A DNA stretch of 64,000 bases, from positions 62,001-126,000 of the forward strand of contig CAZKVJ010000010.1 of assembly GCA_964556225.1 (NCBI GenBank), read 5' to 3'. The notes beneath the pieces were generated by a model. It was not told the origin of the DNA, made no database searches, and saw only the letters and a list, made by a program, of their open reading frames with translations. The translations under genes were made by a program, and so were the position numbers. Shown here piece by piece: positions 16,957 through 26,002 of this stretch (position 1 is its first letter; each line of letters opens with the position of its first letter). Source of the stretch: CAZKVJ01 sp964556225. GTDB taxonomy: Bacteria > Actinomycetota > Acidimicrobiia > Acidimicrobiales > Ilumatobacteraceae.

Positions 16957-17856
16957 CTAGACCCGCTCGACCCGCTCCGAGCCGAACAGGCCCGACGGCT
17001 TGAACAGCAGCACCACGAAGATGATCAGCAGCGCGACTGTGAGCTTGAGCTCCTGACCGATCCACTCCGACTGGTAGCCGGCGATCATGTTCTCGATCAC
17101 GCCGATCGACAGCCCCCCGATGACCGCGCCGCCGAGGCTGTCGAAGCCACCGAGCGTCGCCGCCGCCGAGGCGTACACGAAGTACGAGAACATCAGCCCC
17201 GGCGTGACCGAGCCGGTGATCCCCGCCACCAGCGCACCGGCCAGCGCGCCCATCGCCGCGGCGATCCCCCACGACGCCGACAGCACGGTGCCGGTGCGGA
17301 TCCCGACCAGGCGCGACGACTCCGGGTTGCTGGCGACGGCCCGCATCGCCAGGCCGAACTTCGTCTTCGCGAAGAGGAGGAACAGCAGGCCCATCAGCGC
17401 GAGCGCCACCAACAGCACGCCGATCGACTCGTAGCGCCAGACCGCGCCCGCGATCTTCACGAAGTCGTCCGGATCGGACGGGAACAGCGACGGCATGACC
17501 TCCTGGGGAAGGGCGCCCCAGATCGCCGAGGCGAGCGAGTTCAACCCCAGGAAGAGAGCGATCGTCACGACGAACACTGCGAAGGGGGATCGCTTCGCCA
17601 CCGGACGGATGATCACCTTCTCGGTCGCCCCGCCGAGGAAGAAGCTGATGACCATCCCCAGCGCCACCGCCGGCCAGATGGGGATGCCCCAGTCGTTCAG
17701 CTGCCAGATGATGAACGCACTGAACATCGCCATCTCGCCCTGGGCGAAGTTCAGGTTGCCCGTCCCCCGGAACACCACCACCAAGCTGAGCGCCAGCAAG
17801 GCGTAGATGGACCCGGAGGACAAGCCGTCGAACAGGTATTGAAGGAAGCGCTCCAT
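16957..17856 (-). CDS. livH: Branched-chain amino acid/amide ABC transporter permease, LivH type
   Basis: A 299-aa membrane subunit. It opens GLSSGSIYALLALSLVVVF and continues GNLNFAQGEMAMFSAF, the conserved LivH entry, and has the EAA-like cytoplasmic loop GSVTPGLMFSYFVYASAAA further on. It begins 2 bp after the livF stop. Here LivH and LivM are separate, unlike the fused protein at 4640. Confidence 0.92.
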   Translation of the reverse strand: MERFLQYLFDGLSSGSIYALLALSLVVVFRGTGNLNFAQGEMAMFSAFIIWQLNDWGIPIWPAVALGMVISFFLGGATEKVIIRPVAKRSPFAVFVVTIALFLGLNSLASAIWGALPQEVMPSLFPSDPDDFVKIAGAVWRYESIGVLLVALALMGLLFLLFAKTKFGLAMRAVASNPESSRLVGIRTGTVLSASWGIAAAMGALAGALVAGITGSVTPGLMFSYFVYASAAATLGGFDSLGGAVIGGLSIGVIENMIAGYQSEWIGQELKLTVALLIIFVVLLFKPSGLFGSERVERV

Positions 17857-17858
17857 GC

Positions 17859-18569
17859 TCAGTACCCCAGGTAGGCCTTGCGGATGCTGTCGTCACTGGC
17901 GATCTGCTCCGACGTGCCACTGGCGACGATGCGGCCCGTCTCCAGCAGGTACACACGGTGAGCGATCTTGAGGGCGAGGTTGGCGTTCTGCTCGACGAGC
18001 AGCACCGAGAGCCCCCGGTCGCGGTTCAGACGGCCGATCACGTCGAACAGCTCCTGCGTGACGATGGGCGCCAGGCCGAGGCTCGGCTCGTCACACAGCA
18101 GCAGCTTGGGCCGGCACATCAGCGCCCGAGCGATGGCGAGCATCTGCTGCTCGCCGCCGGAGAGGCTGCCGGCCTTCTGTGAACGCCGGTCGGCCAGGCG
18201 CGGGAAGACGCCGAACCACTCGTCGAGATCCTCCCTCACGCCCCCGTCTCGCCGCACGTACGCGCCGGCGAGCAGGTTGTCCTCGACGGTCAGGTCCGGG
18301 AACGTGCCCCGGCCCTGGGGAACCTGCGCGATGCCCAGGCGCACGATGGCGTCGGGGCTGGCGCTGCCGATGTGCTGCCCCGCGAAGGTGACGGCGCCCT
18401 TCCTCGGGATGGTGCCGGAGACGGCCCGCATCGTGGTCGTCTTCCCTGCTCCGTTGGCGCCGAGGATGACGACGACCTCACCCTCTTCGACCCGGAGGTC
18501 GAGCGCATGAAGGACCTGCACGGGCCCGTAACCGGCCATGAGCCCGCTGACTTCGAGGAGGGCACTCAT
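17859..18569 (-). CDS. livF: Branched-chain amino acid/amide ABC transporter ATPase, LivF type
   Basis: A 236-aa ATPase with Walker A GANGAGKTT, signature SLSGGEQQMLAIARAL, Walker B LLLCDEPSLGLAP and the VPQGRGTF Q-loop. Its ATG overlaps the livG stop by 4 bp (ATGA). The similarity to the LivF at 3175 is that of diverged paralogues, not a recent copy. Confidence 0.93.
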   Translation of the reverse strand: MSALLEVSGLMAGYGPVQVLHALDLRVEEGEVVVILGANGAGKTTTMRAVSGTIPRKGAVTFAGQHIGSASPDAIVRLGIAQVPQGRGTFPDLTVEDNLLAGAYVRRDGGVREDLDEWFGVFPRLADRRSQKAGSLSGGEQQMLAIARALMCRPKLLLCDEPSLGLAPIVTQELFDVIGRLNRDRGLSVLLVEQNANLALKIAHRVYLLETGRIVASGTSEQIASDDSIRKAYLGY

Positions 18570-19327
18570 GCCGACGTCCCGAGGTACGCCTCGATCACGG
18601 CCGGGTCGGTGCGGACGGCGTCGGGCGCCCCCTCGGCGATCTTGCGGCCGAAGTCCATCGCCACCACCTTGTCGGAGATCTTCATGACCATGGCCATGTG
18701 GTGCTCCACCAGCAGGACCGTGAGGTCGAACTGCTGGCGGATCGACCTGATCGTCTCGCCGAGCTCGTCGACCTCGCTGTGGGTCAGCCCTGATGCCGGC
18801 TCGTCCATCAGCAGGAACTGCGGCCGGGCGGCCAGCGCTCGCGCGATCTCGAGCCGCTTGAGCGTGCCGAAGGGAAGGCCCATCGCCGGGCGGTGGGCCA
18901 GCGGGCCGAGACCCAGCTCGGCGAGCAGCTCGCCGGAGAACTGGCGGATGCGGCGGTTCTCCCGGCCGGCGCCGAGCCGCAGGATCGCTCGGGTGAACCC
19001 GACGGACCCCTGGCTGTGGGCGCCGACCATCACGTTCTCGAGCAGGGTCATGGTGGGGAACAGCGCCAGGTTCTGGAACGTCCGGGCCACGCCCACCTTG
19101 GCGATGGCGTGGGCAGGGAGGTTCAACAGCTCGGTGCCGTTGAACAGCACGACACCGGCGCTGGGTTGGTAGATCCGGCTCACGACGTTGAACATCGTCG
19201 TCTTGCCAGCGCCGTTCGGACCGATGAGCCCGCAGATCTGGCCCTCGTCGATGGTGAACGACAGCCCGTCGAGCGCCACGATGCCGCCGAAGCGCACCGT
19301 CACGTCTCGCACGTCGAGCAGCGTCAT
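18566..19327 (-). CDS. livG: Branched-chain amino acid/amide ABC transporter ATPase, LivG type
   Basis: First gene of the second importer operon. Walker A is GPNGAGKTT, and VARTFQNLALFPTMTLLENV is the LivG Q-loop region. Instead of the canonical LSGGQ it reads GLPFGTLKRLEIARAL, the usual LivG variant. Walker B is FLLMDEP. ATG 19327 is preceded by GGGGAACGGGGAG; the 16 upstream residues in frame are not supported. Confidence 0.92.
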   Translation of the reverse strand: MTLLDVRDVTVRFGGIVALDGLSFTIDEGQICGLIGPNGAGKTTMFNVVSRIYQPSAGVVLFNGTELLNLPAHAIAKVGVARTFQNLALFPTMTLLENVMVGAHSQGSVGFTRAILRLGAGRENRRIRQFSGELLAELGLGPLAHRPAMGLPFGTLKRLEIARALAARPQFLLMDEPASGLTHSEVDELGETIRSIRQQFDLTVLLVEHHMAMVMKISDKVVAMDFGRKIAEGAPDAVRTDPAVIEAYLGTSA

Positions 19328-19391
19328 CTCCCCGTTCCCCTCGTGGCAGGCCGTGGCCCGGCTTGGTGGGCGCACCGTAGCAGCCGGCCCT

Positions 19392-21008
19392 CTACGCGAC
19401 AGCCTCTTGCGCCTCCTTGGTGGCCGGGGTCGACGGCAGGCGACGAGCAGCGAACAGTGCCGCCACGCCGAGCGCGGCCAGGATCGACAGGGACACCTGC
19501 AGCGCCTCGATCCGGGCCTGCTCGTTCTCCTCGACGATGGCGTCGGCGACGTCCGGGCGCACCCCGGCCTCGTCGAGCGCGGCCTCCAGGTCGGCGTCGG
19601 AGATGAACGGGATCCCGCCCGCCAGCTCGACCTCGGCCGAGTCCGCCATCCGGTCGGGCACGTCCGGGTTGTCCTGGATCCCGCTCAGGAACGACGACGT
19701 GAGCGCGGCGATGAGCGCGGCGCCGGCCAGCGCGGTCCCGATCGACGCGCCGAGGTTCGTCACGGTGTTCTGCAGCCCTCCGACCTCGCCGCTTCGCTCG
19801 TCGGGAACGCTGGACACGGTCACCGCGCCGAGCTGCGACGCCAGGGCGCCCACGCCGAGGCCGGCCAGGACGAGCGGCCAGGTGACGACCTCCGGGCCGA
19901 CGCCGACGTCGAGCAGGACGACGAGCAGCACGATGCCGGCCAGGAGCGCCACGAAGCCGAGCTCGCTGACCCGCCGGGGCGAGGCCGTCGGGAACAGCTT
20001 CGGCACGCCGACCGCCGCCACGAGCAGCGCGACCGACAACGGCATCAGCCGGACCCCGGTGGCGATCGGTGACAGCCCGAGGGCGACCGACAGGAACAGC
20101 GGGATCGTGAAGAACAACCCCGCCTGCAGCAGGTACTGGAAGAAGAACGACCCGAGCCCCGACCGCAGCATCGGGACCCGCACCAGCCCCGGGTCGACCA
20201 GCGGCTCTCCCCCGCGAGCCGCCACGCGGTGCAACCAGAGCACGAAGACCCACAGCACGGCCCCACCGGCCAGGATCAGCCAGATCGACGGCGACAGCCC
20301 GAACCACTCCGGCGCGTCGGGCTTCGGCTGGATGAGCCCCCAGCTGCCGGAGCGCAGGATGCCGAACACTGCGAGCGCCAGCCCGGCGGCCGACAGCACG
20401 GCACCGACGAGGTCGAGGTGCACCCCCTCCTCCGGCGGGGTGTCGGCCATCCGTCGGGAGAAGGCCACGATGACGATGACGAGCAGCACCTCGCCGACGA
20501 ACACCAGCCGCCACGACAGGTAGGTGGTGAAGAACCCCCCGATCAGCGGGCCCGCGGCGACGGCGACCGCTCCGGCGGCGGCGACGAGCCCGTAGGCCCG
20601 CGGCCGGTCGGCCCGGTCGAAGTTCGACGCCACCAGCGCCACGATCGCCGGCATGATGAGCGCCGCGCCCAGCCCCTCGAGCAGGGACCAGCCGAACAGC
20701 AGCACGGGAAGGCTCTGCGCCAGCGCGGTGATGAACGACCCGCTCGCATAGACGGCGCAGCCGATGCCGAACGCCCGCTTGCGCCCGATGATCTGGCCGA
20801 TCTTGCCGCCCGTGATCATGCAGGACGCCATCACCAGCGTGTAGAGGGTGATGGCGGTCTGGATGCCGGTGACGGTCGTGCCGACGTCCTTCGCGACCGT
20901 CGCGATCGAGACGTTCATCACCGAGCTGTCCAGTGTCATCACGAACTGGCCGGCCGCGAGCGATACCAGCACCGTCCCCGCCGCCCGCGATGTCGTCGTG
21001 TCGTCCAT
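19392..21008 (-). CDS. MFS transporter, DHA2 (EmrB/QacA-type, 14 helices)
   Basis: Proton-driven efflux pump family member, 538 aa. It has the motif D1/C region FVMTLDSSVMNVSIATVA at helix 1, GGKIGQIIGRKRAFGIG (motif A), and AAGAVAVAAGPLIGGFFTT (motif C). A large soluble loop lies near the end (DLEAALDEAGVRPDVADAIV). ATG 21008 is chosen because the preceding 109 in-frame residues run through the palindrome at 21015 and the divergent gene. The substrate is unknown; drug or metabolite export is the usual guess. Confidence 0.88.
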   Translation of the reverse strand: MDDTTTSRAAGTVLVSLAAGQFVMTLDSSVMNVSIATVAKDVGTTVTGIQTAITLYTLVMASCMITGGKIGQIIGRKRAFGIGCAVYASGSFITALAQSLPVLLFGWSLLEGLGAALIMPAIVALVASNFDRADRPRAYGLVAAAGAVAVAAGPLIGGFFTTYLSWRLVFVGEVLLVIVIVAFSRRMADTPPEEGVHLDLVGAVLSAAGLALAVFGILRSGSWGLIQPKPDAPEWFGLSPSIWLILAGGAVLWVFVLWLHRVAARGGEPLVDPGLVRVPMLRSGLGSFFFQYLLQAGLFFTIPLFLSVALGLSPIATGVRLMPLSVALLVAAVGVPKLFPTASPRRVSELGFVALLAGIVLLVVLLDVGVGPEVVTWPLVLAGLGVGALASQLGAVTVSSVPDERSGEVGGLQNTVTNLGASIGTALAGAALIAALTSSFLSGIQDNPDVPDRMADSAEVELAGGIPFISDADLEAALDEAGVRPDVADAIVEENEQARIEALQVSLSILAALGVAALFAARRLPSTPATKEAQEAVA

Positions 21009-21014
21009 CCCCCA

Positions 21015-21067
21015 CCGTTCTGGTCCCAGGAAGTAGCGCTGAGCGCTACCACAGGGTGCCAGAACGG
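21015..21067. repeat. Dispersed palindrome, copy A (degenerate)
   Basis: The outer arms CCGTTCTGG (21015-21023) and CCAGAACGG (21059-21067) are exact complements. An inner GTAGCGCT/AGCGCTAC stem lies between them. The left half matches copy B at 28652 over at least 24 bases; the right half has diverged. It lies in the intergenic space between the divergent MFS and DUF305 genes, so it is not a terminator here. It could act as a regulatory or mobile (REP/MITE-like) element. Confidence 0.7.
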
Positions 21068-21096
21068 AGGGGGGGTCGACGTGGGATGCTGCGGGG

Positions 21097-21774
21097 GTGA
21101 CGACTCCGGTCTCCGCTGCCGACGAGGCGGCGATCGAACCCGACGCCGACGACATCGAGATCCTGCCGTGGTGGCGGAGCCCGCTGAACCTGGCCGCGCT
21201 GGGGGTTGCGGTCCTGGTGCTCGGGCTGGGGCTCGGGTACTGGTGGGCGGACCGGTCCACGTCGGCGAACCCCAACGACGTCGACATCGGCTTCCTGCAG
21301 GACATGCGCACGCACCACGAGCAGGCCGTGAACATGTCGATGATCTACCTGGCCGCAGCACGCGGCGGCGGCGATCCGGTGCTGCAGAACATCGCCCGCG
21401 AGATCGCCACCGGGCAGTCGATGGAGATCGGCCGGATGGTGCAGCTGCTGCGGGTGTGGGGTGAGGACGAAGCCAACATGACGGACCAGGCCATGGCCTG
21501 GATGGACGAGCCGGTGCCGCTCGATCGCATGCCCGGGCTCGCCTCCGAGGACGACCTGCAGACGCTGGCCCGCTCGACCGGGGTGGACGCCGACCTCACG
21601 TTCATCCGGCTGATGACCGCGCACCACGAGGGCGGCATCCACATGGCCGAGCGGGCGATGGCCGACGCCAAAGAAGAAGAGGTCCGCCTGATGGCCGAGT
21701 CGATGGTCAGGGCGCAGACGGGCGACCTGTTCGAGCTGGGCGAGATCGAGACCCGCCTCGGCGCGGCGTCGTGA
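21097..21774 (+). CDS. DUF305 domain membrane-anchored protein
   Basis: A 225-aa protein with one transmembrane helix (about 31-50), then a DUF305 ferritin-like bundle. Two histidine pairs mark the family: FLQDMRTHHEQAVNMS (about 66-81) and RLMTAHHEGGIHMAERAM (about 170-187). Members bind copper or other metals outside the cell, or are of unknown role. The start is GTG 21097, with GATGCT 6 nt upstream as a -10-like box and no ribosome site. Confidence 0.85.
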   Translation: MTTPVSAADEAAIEPDADDIEILPWWRSPLNLAALGVAVLVLGLGLGYWWADRSTSANPNDVDIGFLQDMRTHHEQAVNMSMIYLAAARGGGDPVLQNIAREIATGQSMEIGRMVQLLRVWGEDEANMTDQAMAWMDEPVPLDRMPGLASEDDLQTLARSTGVDADLTFIRLMTAHHEGGIHMAERAMADAKEEEVRLMAESMVRAQTGDLFELGEIETRLGAAS

Positions 21775-21809
21775 GCCGGGGGTGCCGAGGCTCGGCCGGA
21801 TGCGATCCG

Positions 21810-21815
21810 TATGCT
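21810..21815 (+). promoter_or_regulatory. -10 box of the metallopeptidase gene (leaderless spacing)
   Basis: TATGCT ends 7 nt before GTG 21823. The ATG at 21811 would lie inside this box, so GTG 21823 is the more likely start. Confidence 0.45.
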
Positions 21816-21822
21816 CGGAGAC

Positions 21823-23256
21823 GTGCGTCTGCGACCCCTTGTGCTGCTGAGCGCAGCCGCCATCGGCGTGGCCGCCTGCGCGTCGACGGACCCCGGCGTC
21901 ACTGCGGTGCGCTCCCGCACTGGCGACAGCGCCCGCCCGGCGGACCCGGAGATCGAGGTGCCACAGGGCGGGTTCGAGCTGGACCCCGACAAGCCGCCCC
22001 AGGACTACGACGGCTACCTGCTCGCGGCCACCAAGGACATCGCCGCGTTCTGGGCCCAGGAGTATCCCGACAGCTTTGGCGCTGCGTACGTCGAGCTGCA
22101 GGGCGGCATCTGGCCGGTGTACCCGGGCAAGACGGGGGTCCCGGGATGCGGCACGCCGGAGACCAGCTTTGCCGACGTCGAGGGCAACGCCTTCTACTGC
22201 AGCCTCGGCGACTTCATGGCCTATGACGACGCGACGCTGTTCCCCCAGCTCGACCGAGACATCGGCCGGGCGGTCATCGCGCTCGTGCTCGCCCACGAGT
22301 GGGGCCACGCCATCCAGGGGACGGACCGCCTCGAGGTGATCGGCACCATCCCGACCGTCATCAGCGAGCTGCAGGCCGACTGCTTCGCCGGCGCCTGGGC
22401 CGCACACGCGACCACGTCCGCCGACGAGCAGCTCGCCTTCGACGACGCCGACGTGCGCGCCGGTCTGGTCGGCATGATCTACGTCGCCGACGTCCCGGGG
22501 TCTTCAGAGACCGACCCCAACGCCCACGGCTCCGCCTTCGACCGGGTGGGAGCGTTCGAGGACGGCTTCAAGAACGGCGTCGCCCAGTGCGCCACCTACC
22601 TCGACTCGCCACCCGACCCGCTCCAGTTCACGTTCACGACCGAAGAGCTCACCGACCCGACGCGGCGCAACCCCAGCGATGCGGCGTTCGACGATCTGGT
22701 CCAGTTCATCCCCGAGGATCTCGAGCGGTTCTGGACGCTCGCCTTCGAGGGCACCGAGGTGACGTTCACGCCTCCCACCACCCGGTTCTTCCCCACCGAG
22801 GGCCCGTACCCGAGCTGCGCCGGCGTGCCCGACGACGCGTTCCCACGGAACGTGTTCTTCTGCGAGTCCTCCAACGAGGTCCTCGTCGACCAGGACCTCG
22901 CGCTCGAGCTCTACGAGATCATCGGCGACTTCACCCTCGGCTACCTCGTCGGCAACGCCTGGAGCGATGCCGTCCAGGTGGCGCTCGACACCGGGCTCGA
23001 GGGCGAGGAGCGGGCGCTGCTGAACGACTGCCTGACCGGGGCGTGGACCGGCGACCTCATCCCTGACGACGTCCGCCAAGCCAGCAACGAACAGCCGGTG
23101 ACCATCTCCCCCGGCGACCTCGACGAGGCGGTCATCGTCGCCGTGCGCGTCGGCGACGACGGCGCGAACGACAACGTCGTGGGCAGCGCCTTCGAGAAGA
23201 TCGACGCGTTCCGCGCCGGCGTGCTCGGTGGCCTCGACGCCTGCTCCGAGCGGTGA
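21823..23256 (+). CDS. Lipoprotein with neutral zinc metallopeptidase (HEWGH) motif
   Basis: About 477 aa. The signal peptide ends in IGVAACAS (lipobox). The zinc motif HEWGH is at about 158-162, and a Glu for the third ligand (ISELQADCFAG) lies about 20 residues on, as in the putative neutral zinc metallopeptidase (YpfJ) family. A second cysteine-containing domain fills the C-terminal half (PSCAGVPDD, FFCESSNE). It probably cleaves extracytoplasmic proteins. ATG 21811 in frame is an alternative start. The stop overlaps the GTG of the downstream phosphatase gene (GTGA). Confidence 0.82.
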   Translation: MRLRPLVLLSAAAIGVAACASTDPGVTAVRSRTGDSARPADPEIEVPQGGFELDPDKPPQDYDGYLLAATKDIAAFWAQEYPDSFGAAYVELQGGIWPVYPGKTGVPGCGTPETSFADVEGNAFYCSLGDFMAYDDATLFPQLDRDIGRAVIALVLAHEWGHAIQGTDRLEVIGTIPTVISELQADCFAGAWAAHATTSADEQLAFDDADVRAGLVGMIYVADVPGSSETDPNAHGSAFDRVGAFEDGFKNGVAQCATYLDSPPDPLQFTFTTEELTDPTRRNPSDAAFDDLVQFIPEDLERFWTLAFEGTEVTFTPPTTRFFPTEGPYPSCAGVPDDAFPRNVFFCESSNEVLVDQDLALELYEIIGDFTLGYLVGNAWSDAVQVALDTGLEGEERALLNDCLTGAWTGDLIPDDVRQASNEQPVTISPGDLDEAVIVAVRVGDDGANDNVVGSAFEKIDAFRAGVLGGLDACSER

Positions 23257-24803
23257 GCCCCGACCAGACCTTCGCCGCCCTCGACCTGGGCACCAACAGC
23301 TTCCACATGGTCGTCGCTCGAGTGGGTGCCGGCGACCGCCTCGACGTGCTGACCACCGAGAAGGAGATGGTCCGCCTCGGCCACGGCGGCGGCGAGATGA
23401 AGCTCCTCGCGCCGGACGCGATCGACCGGGGCATCGACGTGCTGACCCGCATGCGCCTCATCGCCGACAGCCAGGGCGCGACCGTGGTCGCCGTGGCCAC
23501 GAGTGCCGTCCGCGAGGCGGTGAACGCCGCCGAGTTCCTCCGCCGGGCGCGCACCGAGGCCGGCGTCGACGTCGAGGTGATCTCGGGGGTGGAGGAGGCG
23601 CGGCTCATCCACCTGGGCGTCCTGCAGGCGGTGCCCGTGTTCGACCGGCGCATCCTGCTCGTCGACATCGGCGGAGGCTCCACGGAGGTGCTCGTCGGCC
23701 AGCAGGGCCGCGAGCTCGCCGTTCGCAGCTTCAAGCTGGGGGCGGTCCGCCTGACCGATCGCTTCTTCGGCGGCGACCGGCTCCGCAAGGCCGACATCGA
23801 GGAGTGCCGCTCCTACGTGCGATCCGCGCTCACCGTCATCGAGCGCGAGGTGCGCGAGCTCGGCTTCGACCTCGCCGTTGCGTCGTCCGGCACGGCCGAG
23901 GCCGTCGCCCGCATGGTCCACGCGCGGAGCGGGGAGGCCCCGCTGCTCACCTACAACTGCTTCGAGGTCGGCGTCGCCGAGATGGCCTCGGTGATCGACG
24001 AGCTGCTGGCCGCCCGGAGCGTCGCTGCCCGCCGGCGGACCGCCGGCCTCGACGCCGGCCGGGCCGACATCATCGTCGCCGGTGCGCTCATCCTCGAAGG
24101 CGTGGCCCGGGTGTTCGGCGCGGAGTCGTTCACCTACAGCGGCTACGCGCTGCGGGAAGGGGTGCTGCTCGACGCGGTCGAGCGCCTTCACGGGGACGCG
24201 TCACACCACCTGCGCGACGTGGCCGGTCGCAGCGTGCGGCGCCTGGCGGACCGCTGCGACGACGACCCTGCGCACAGCGCCCACGTGGCCGCGCTGGCGC
24301 TGATGCTCTTCGATGGCACCGCCGAGCAGCACGGCCTCACGGCGCGTAGTCGCGAGCACCTCGAGGCCGCGGCGCTGCTGGCCAACGTCGGGCTGGTGGT
24401 GTCGCACTCACGCCATCACCTGCACTCGTACTACGTCATCCGCCACAGCGAGCTCGTCGGCTTCACCGACCGCGAGATCGAGATCGTCGCCCAGGTGGCG
24501 CGGTACCACCGCAAGAGCGCACCCAAGACGTCGCACCCCGAGTTCGCCCGGCTCAGCGACGCCGACCAGCACGAGGTTCGGGTGCTGGCCGGGCTGTTGC
24601 GCATCGCCATCGGGCTCGACCGCAGCCACGACCGCCGCGTCAGCGAGGTGCAGGTGCACCGGCGGGGCACGGGCCTGGTCGTGGAGGCCGTCCCCCGCGA
24701 CGGCTCCGACCTGGGGCTCGAGCTGTACGCCGCCAACGATCGCCGCAGCCTGCTCGAGGAGGCACTCGGTCGCGAGATCGTGGTGCGCGCTGCGCCGCGC
24801 TGA
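23253..24803 (+). CDS. ppx: Exopolyphosphatase / pppGpp phosphohydrolase family protein
   Basis: ASKHA-fold phosphatase of the Ppx/GppA family, 516 aa. It has the phosphate-1 loop AALDLGTNSFHMVVARV, the ATSAVREAVNA region, ISGVEEARLI, the phosphate-2 loop VDIGGGSTEVLV, and a C-terminal HD-like helical domain with HSRHHLHSYYVIRHSEL. The long form with the HD extension is usual for polyphosphate hydrolysis. Start GTG 23253 overlaps the peptidase stop by 4 bp, so translation is coupled. Confidence 0.9.
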   Translation: MSPDQTFAALDLGTNSFHMVVARVGAGDRLDVLTTEKEMVRLGHGGGEMKLLAPDAIDRGIDVLTRMRLIADSQGATVVAVATSAVREAVNAAEFLRRARTEAGVDVEVISGVEEARLIHLGVLQAVPVFDRRILLVDIGGGSTEVLVGQQGRELAVRSFKLGAVRLTDRFFGGDRLRKADIEECRSYVRSALTVIEREVRELGFDLAVASSGTAEAVARMVHARSGEAPLLTYNCFEVGVAEMASVIDELLAARSVAARRRTAGLDAGRADIIVAGALILEGVARVFGAESFTYSGYALREGVLLDAVERLHGDASHHLRDVAGRSVRRLADRCDDDPAHSAHVAALALMLFDGTAEQHGLTARSREHLEAAALLANVGLVVSHSRHHLHSYYVIRHSELVGFTDREIEIVAQVARYHRKSAPKTSHPEFARLSDADQHEVRVLAGLLRIAIGLDRSHDRRVSEVQVHRRGTGLVVEAVPRDGSDLGLELYAANDRRSLLEEALGREIVVRAAPR

Positions 24804-24822
24804 GCCGCCGCCGGCGCCCGGC

Positions 24823-25911
24823 TCAGCCGGCCACGGAGCTCGTGGTCGCCGGTGCGCTCGTGGGTGGGGGCGCGGTCGTGGTCGCCGGGCGCGTCGTGGT
24901 CGGCGCCGGCTTGGTGGTGGTGGGGGCCACCGTGGTCGACGTGGTCGTGGTGGTGGACGACGTCGTGGTCGTGTACGCCGGGTCCGGCCGGTTGAAGATC
25001 GGCGGCTGCTCGCCGTAGCGCTCCGGATCCTTCACGCCGTCGAACACGAACACCTGATCACCCTTGGCGACCAGCGACGGGAAGTAGTCGGAGATGAACA
25101 TCGGGATGCGGATGCAGCCGTGCGAGGCCGGGTGAAGCGGCACGTTCTGCGCGCCGTGCACGGCGATTCCGTAGTTGAAGTACACCGGGTTCCACATGCT
25201 GCCGAGCTGGCCGTCGCGGCGGCCCTCGACCCGGCGGTAGAAGGAGTAGACGCCGCCCGGGGTCTTCGAGGTGCCGCACACGCCGGTCTTCAGCGGCTCG
25301 GTGCCCTTCTCGTTGCCGAACTCACCGGGGCTGATCGTGACCTCCTCGCACCAGTCCTTGCCGTCGCCCGAGGAGATGTGGGTGATGAGCACGGGCCGGT
25401 CGGCGTGGAACACGATCATGACCTGCTCGGGCAGGTAGATCTCGGTGTGGTTGGGTGTGGAGTTGGGACGCCGGGGGCGGATCTCGATCGGGTCCTGCAT
25501 CTGGTCCCACGTCTGCGGGGTGACCTGGCCGGTGACCTCGTCGGAGGGGATGCCGAGCACGAGCTTCTGGTATGCCCACACGGCGGTGATGGTGAGGTCG
25601 CCGTACACGCCGTCGACCCCACCGGGATCGAAGCCGAGGTCCTTCAGGCGCTGCTGCACCATGCGGACCTCCGGGCCGGTCATCCCCCGGCCGAGGGTGC
25701 GGGTGAGCGGCACCTTCTGCACCGCCGTGCTGGTGGCGACGGTGACCACCTGCGGGACGGTGGTCGTGGTCTCGACGACCGTAACCGTGGTGGTGGAGGC
25801 ACCGGCCGAGTCGCTCTCGCGCCCGGCGATGAACCCGGCGCCGACGATCGCAGCCACAACGGCAAGGGCGATCACGGCCGGGGTCCAGTGCCCCAACGCG
25901 CGCGTCACCAC
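24823..25911 (-). CDS. L,D-transpeptidase with peptidoglycan-binding domain
   Basis: Makes 3-3 crosslinks in peptidoglycan. From GTG 25911 (GGAGGAG upstream; GTGGTG offers two adjacent starts) there is one membrane anchor, a Thr/Val-rich spacer, a PG_binding_1 domain (GPEVRMVQQRLKDLGFDP, GVDGVYGDLTI), then a YkuD domain with HGAQNVPLHPASHGCIRIP containing the catalytic Cys. The last 60 residues are an unusual low-complexity Thr/Pro/Ser tail, probably a wall-spanning or glycosylated stalk. The frame extends 48 codons upstream but without supporting features. Confidence 0.92.
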   Translation of the reverse strand: MVTRALGHWTPAVIALAVVAAIVGAGFIAGRESDSAGASTTTVTVVETTTTVPQVVTVATSTAVQKVPLTRTLGRGMTGPEVRMVQQRLKDLGFDPGGVDGVYGDLTITAVWAYQKLVLGIPSDEVTGQVTPQTWDQMQDPIEIRPRRPNSTPNHTEIYLPEQVMIVFHADRPVLITHISSGDGKDWCEEVTISPGEFGNEKGTEPLKTGVCGTSKTPGGVYSFYRRVEGRRDGQLGSMWNPVYFNYGIAVHGAQNVPLHPASHGCIRIPMFISDYFPSLVAKGDQVFVFDGVKDPERYGEQPPIFNRPDPAYTTTTSSTTTTTSTTVAPTTTKPAPTTTRPATTTAPPPTSAPATTSSVAG

Positions 25912-26002
25912 GATCGTCTCCTCCTCCGTCAGCGGGAACCAGGCGAACCCTATCGGCGGGCGACGGCTTCTCCCCGTCGCCCGAACGGCACACGTCGGGG
26001 TG

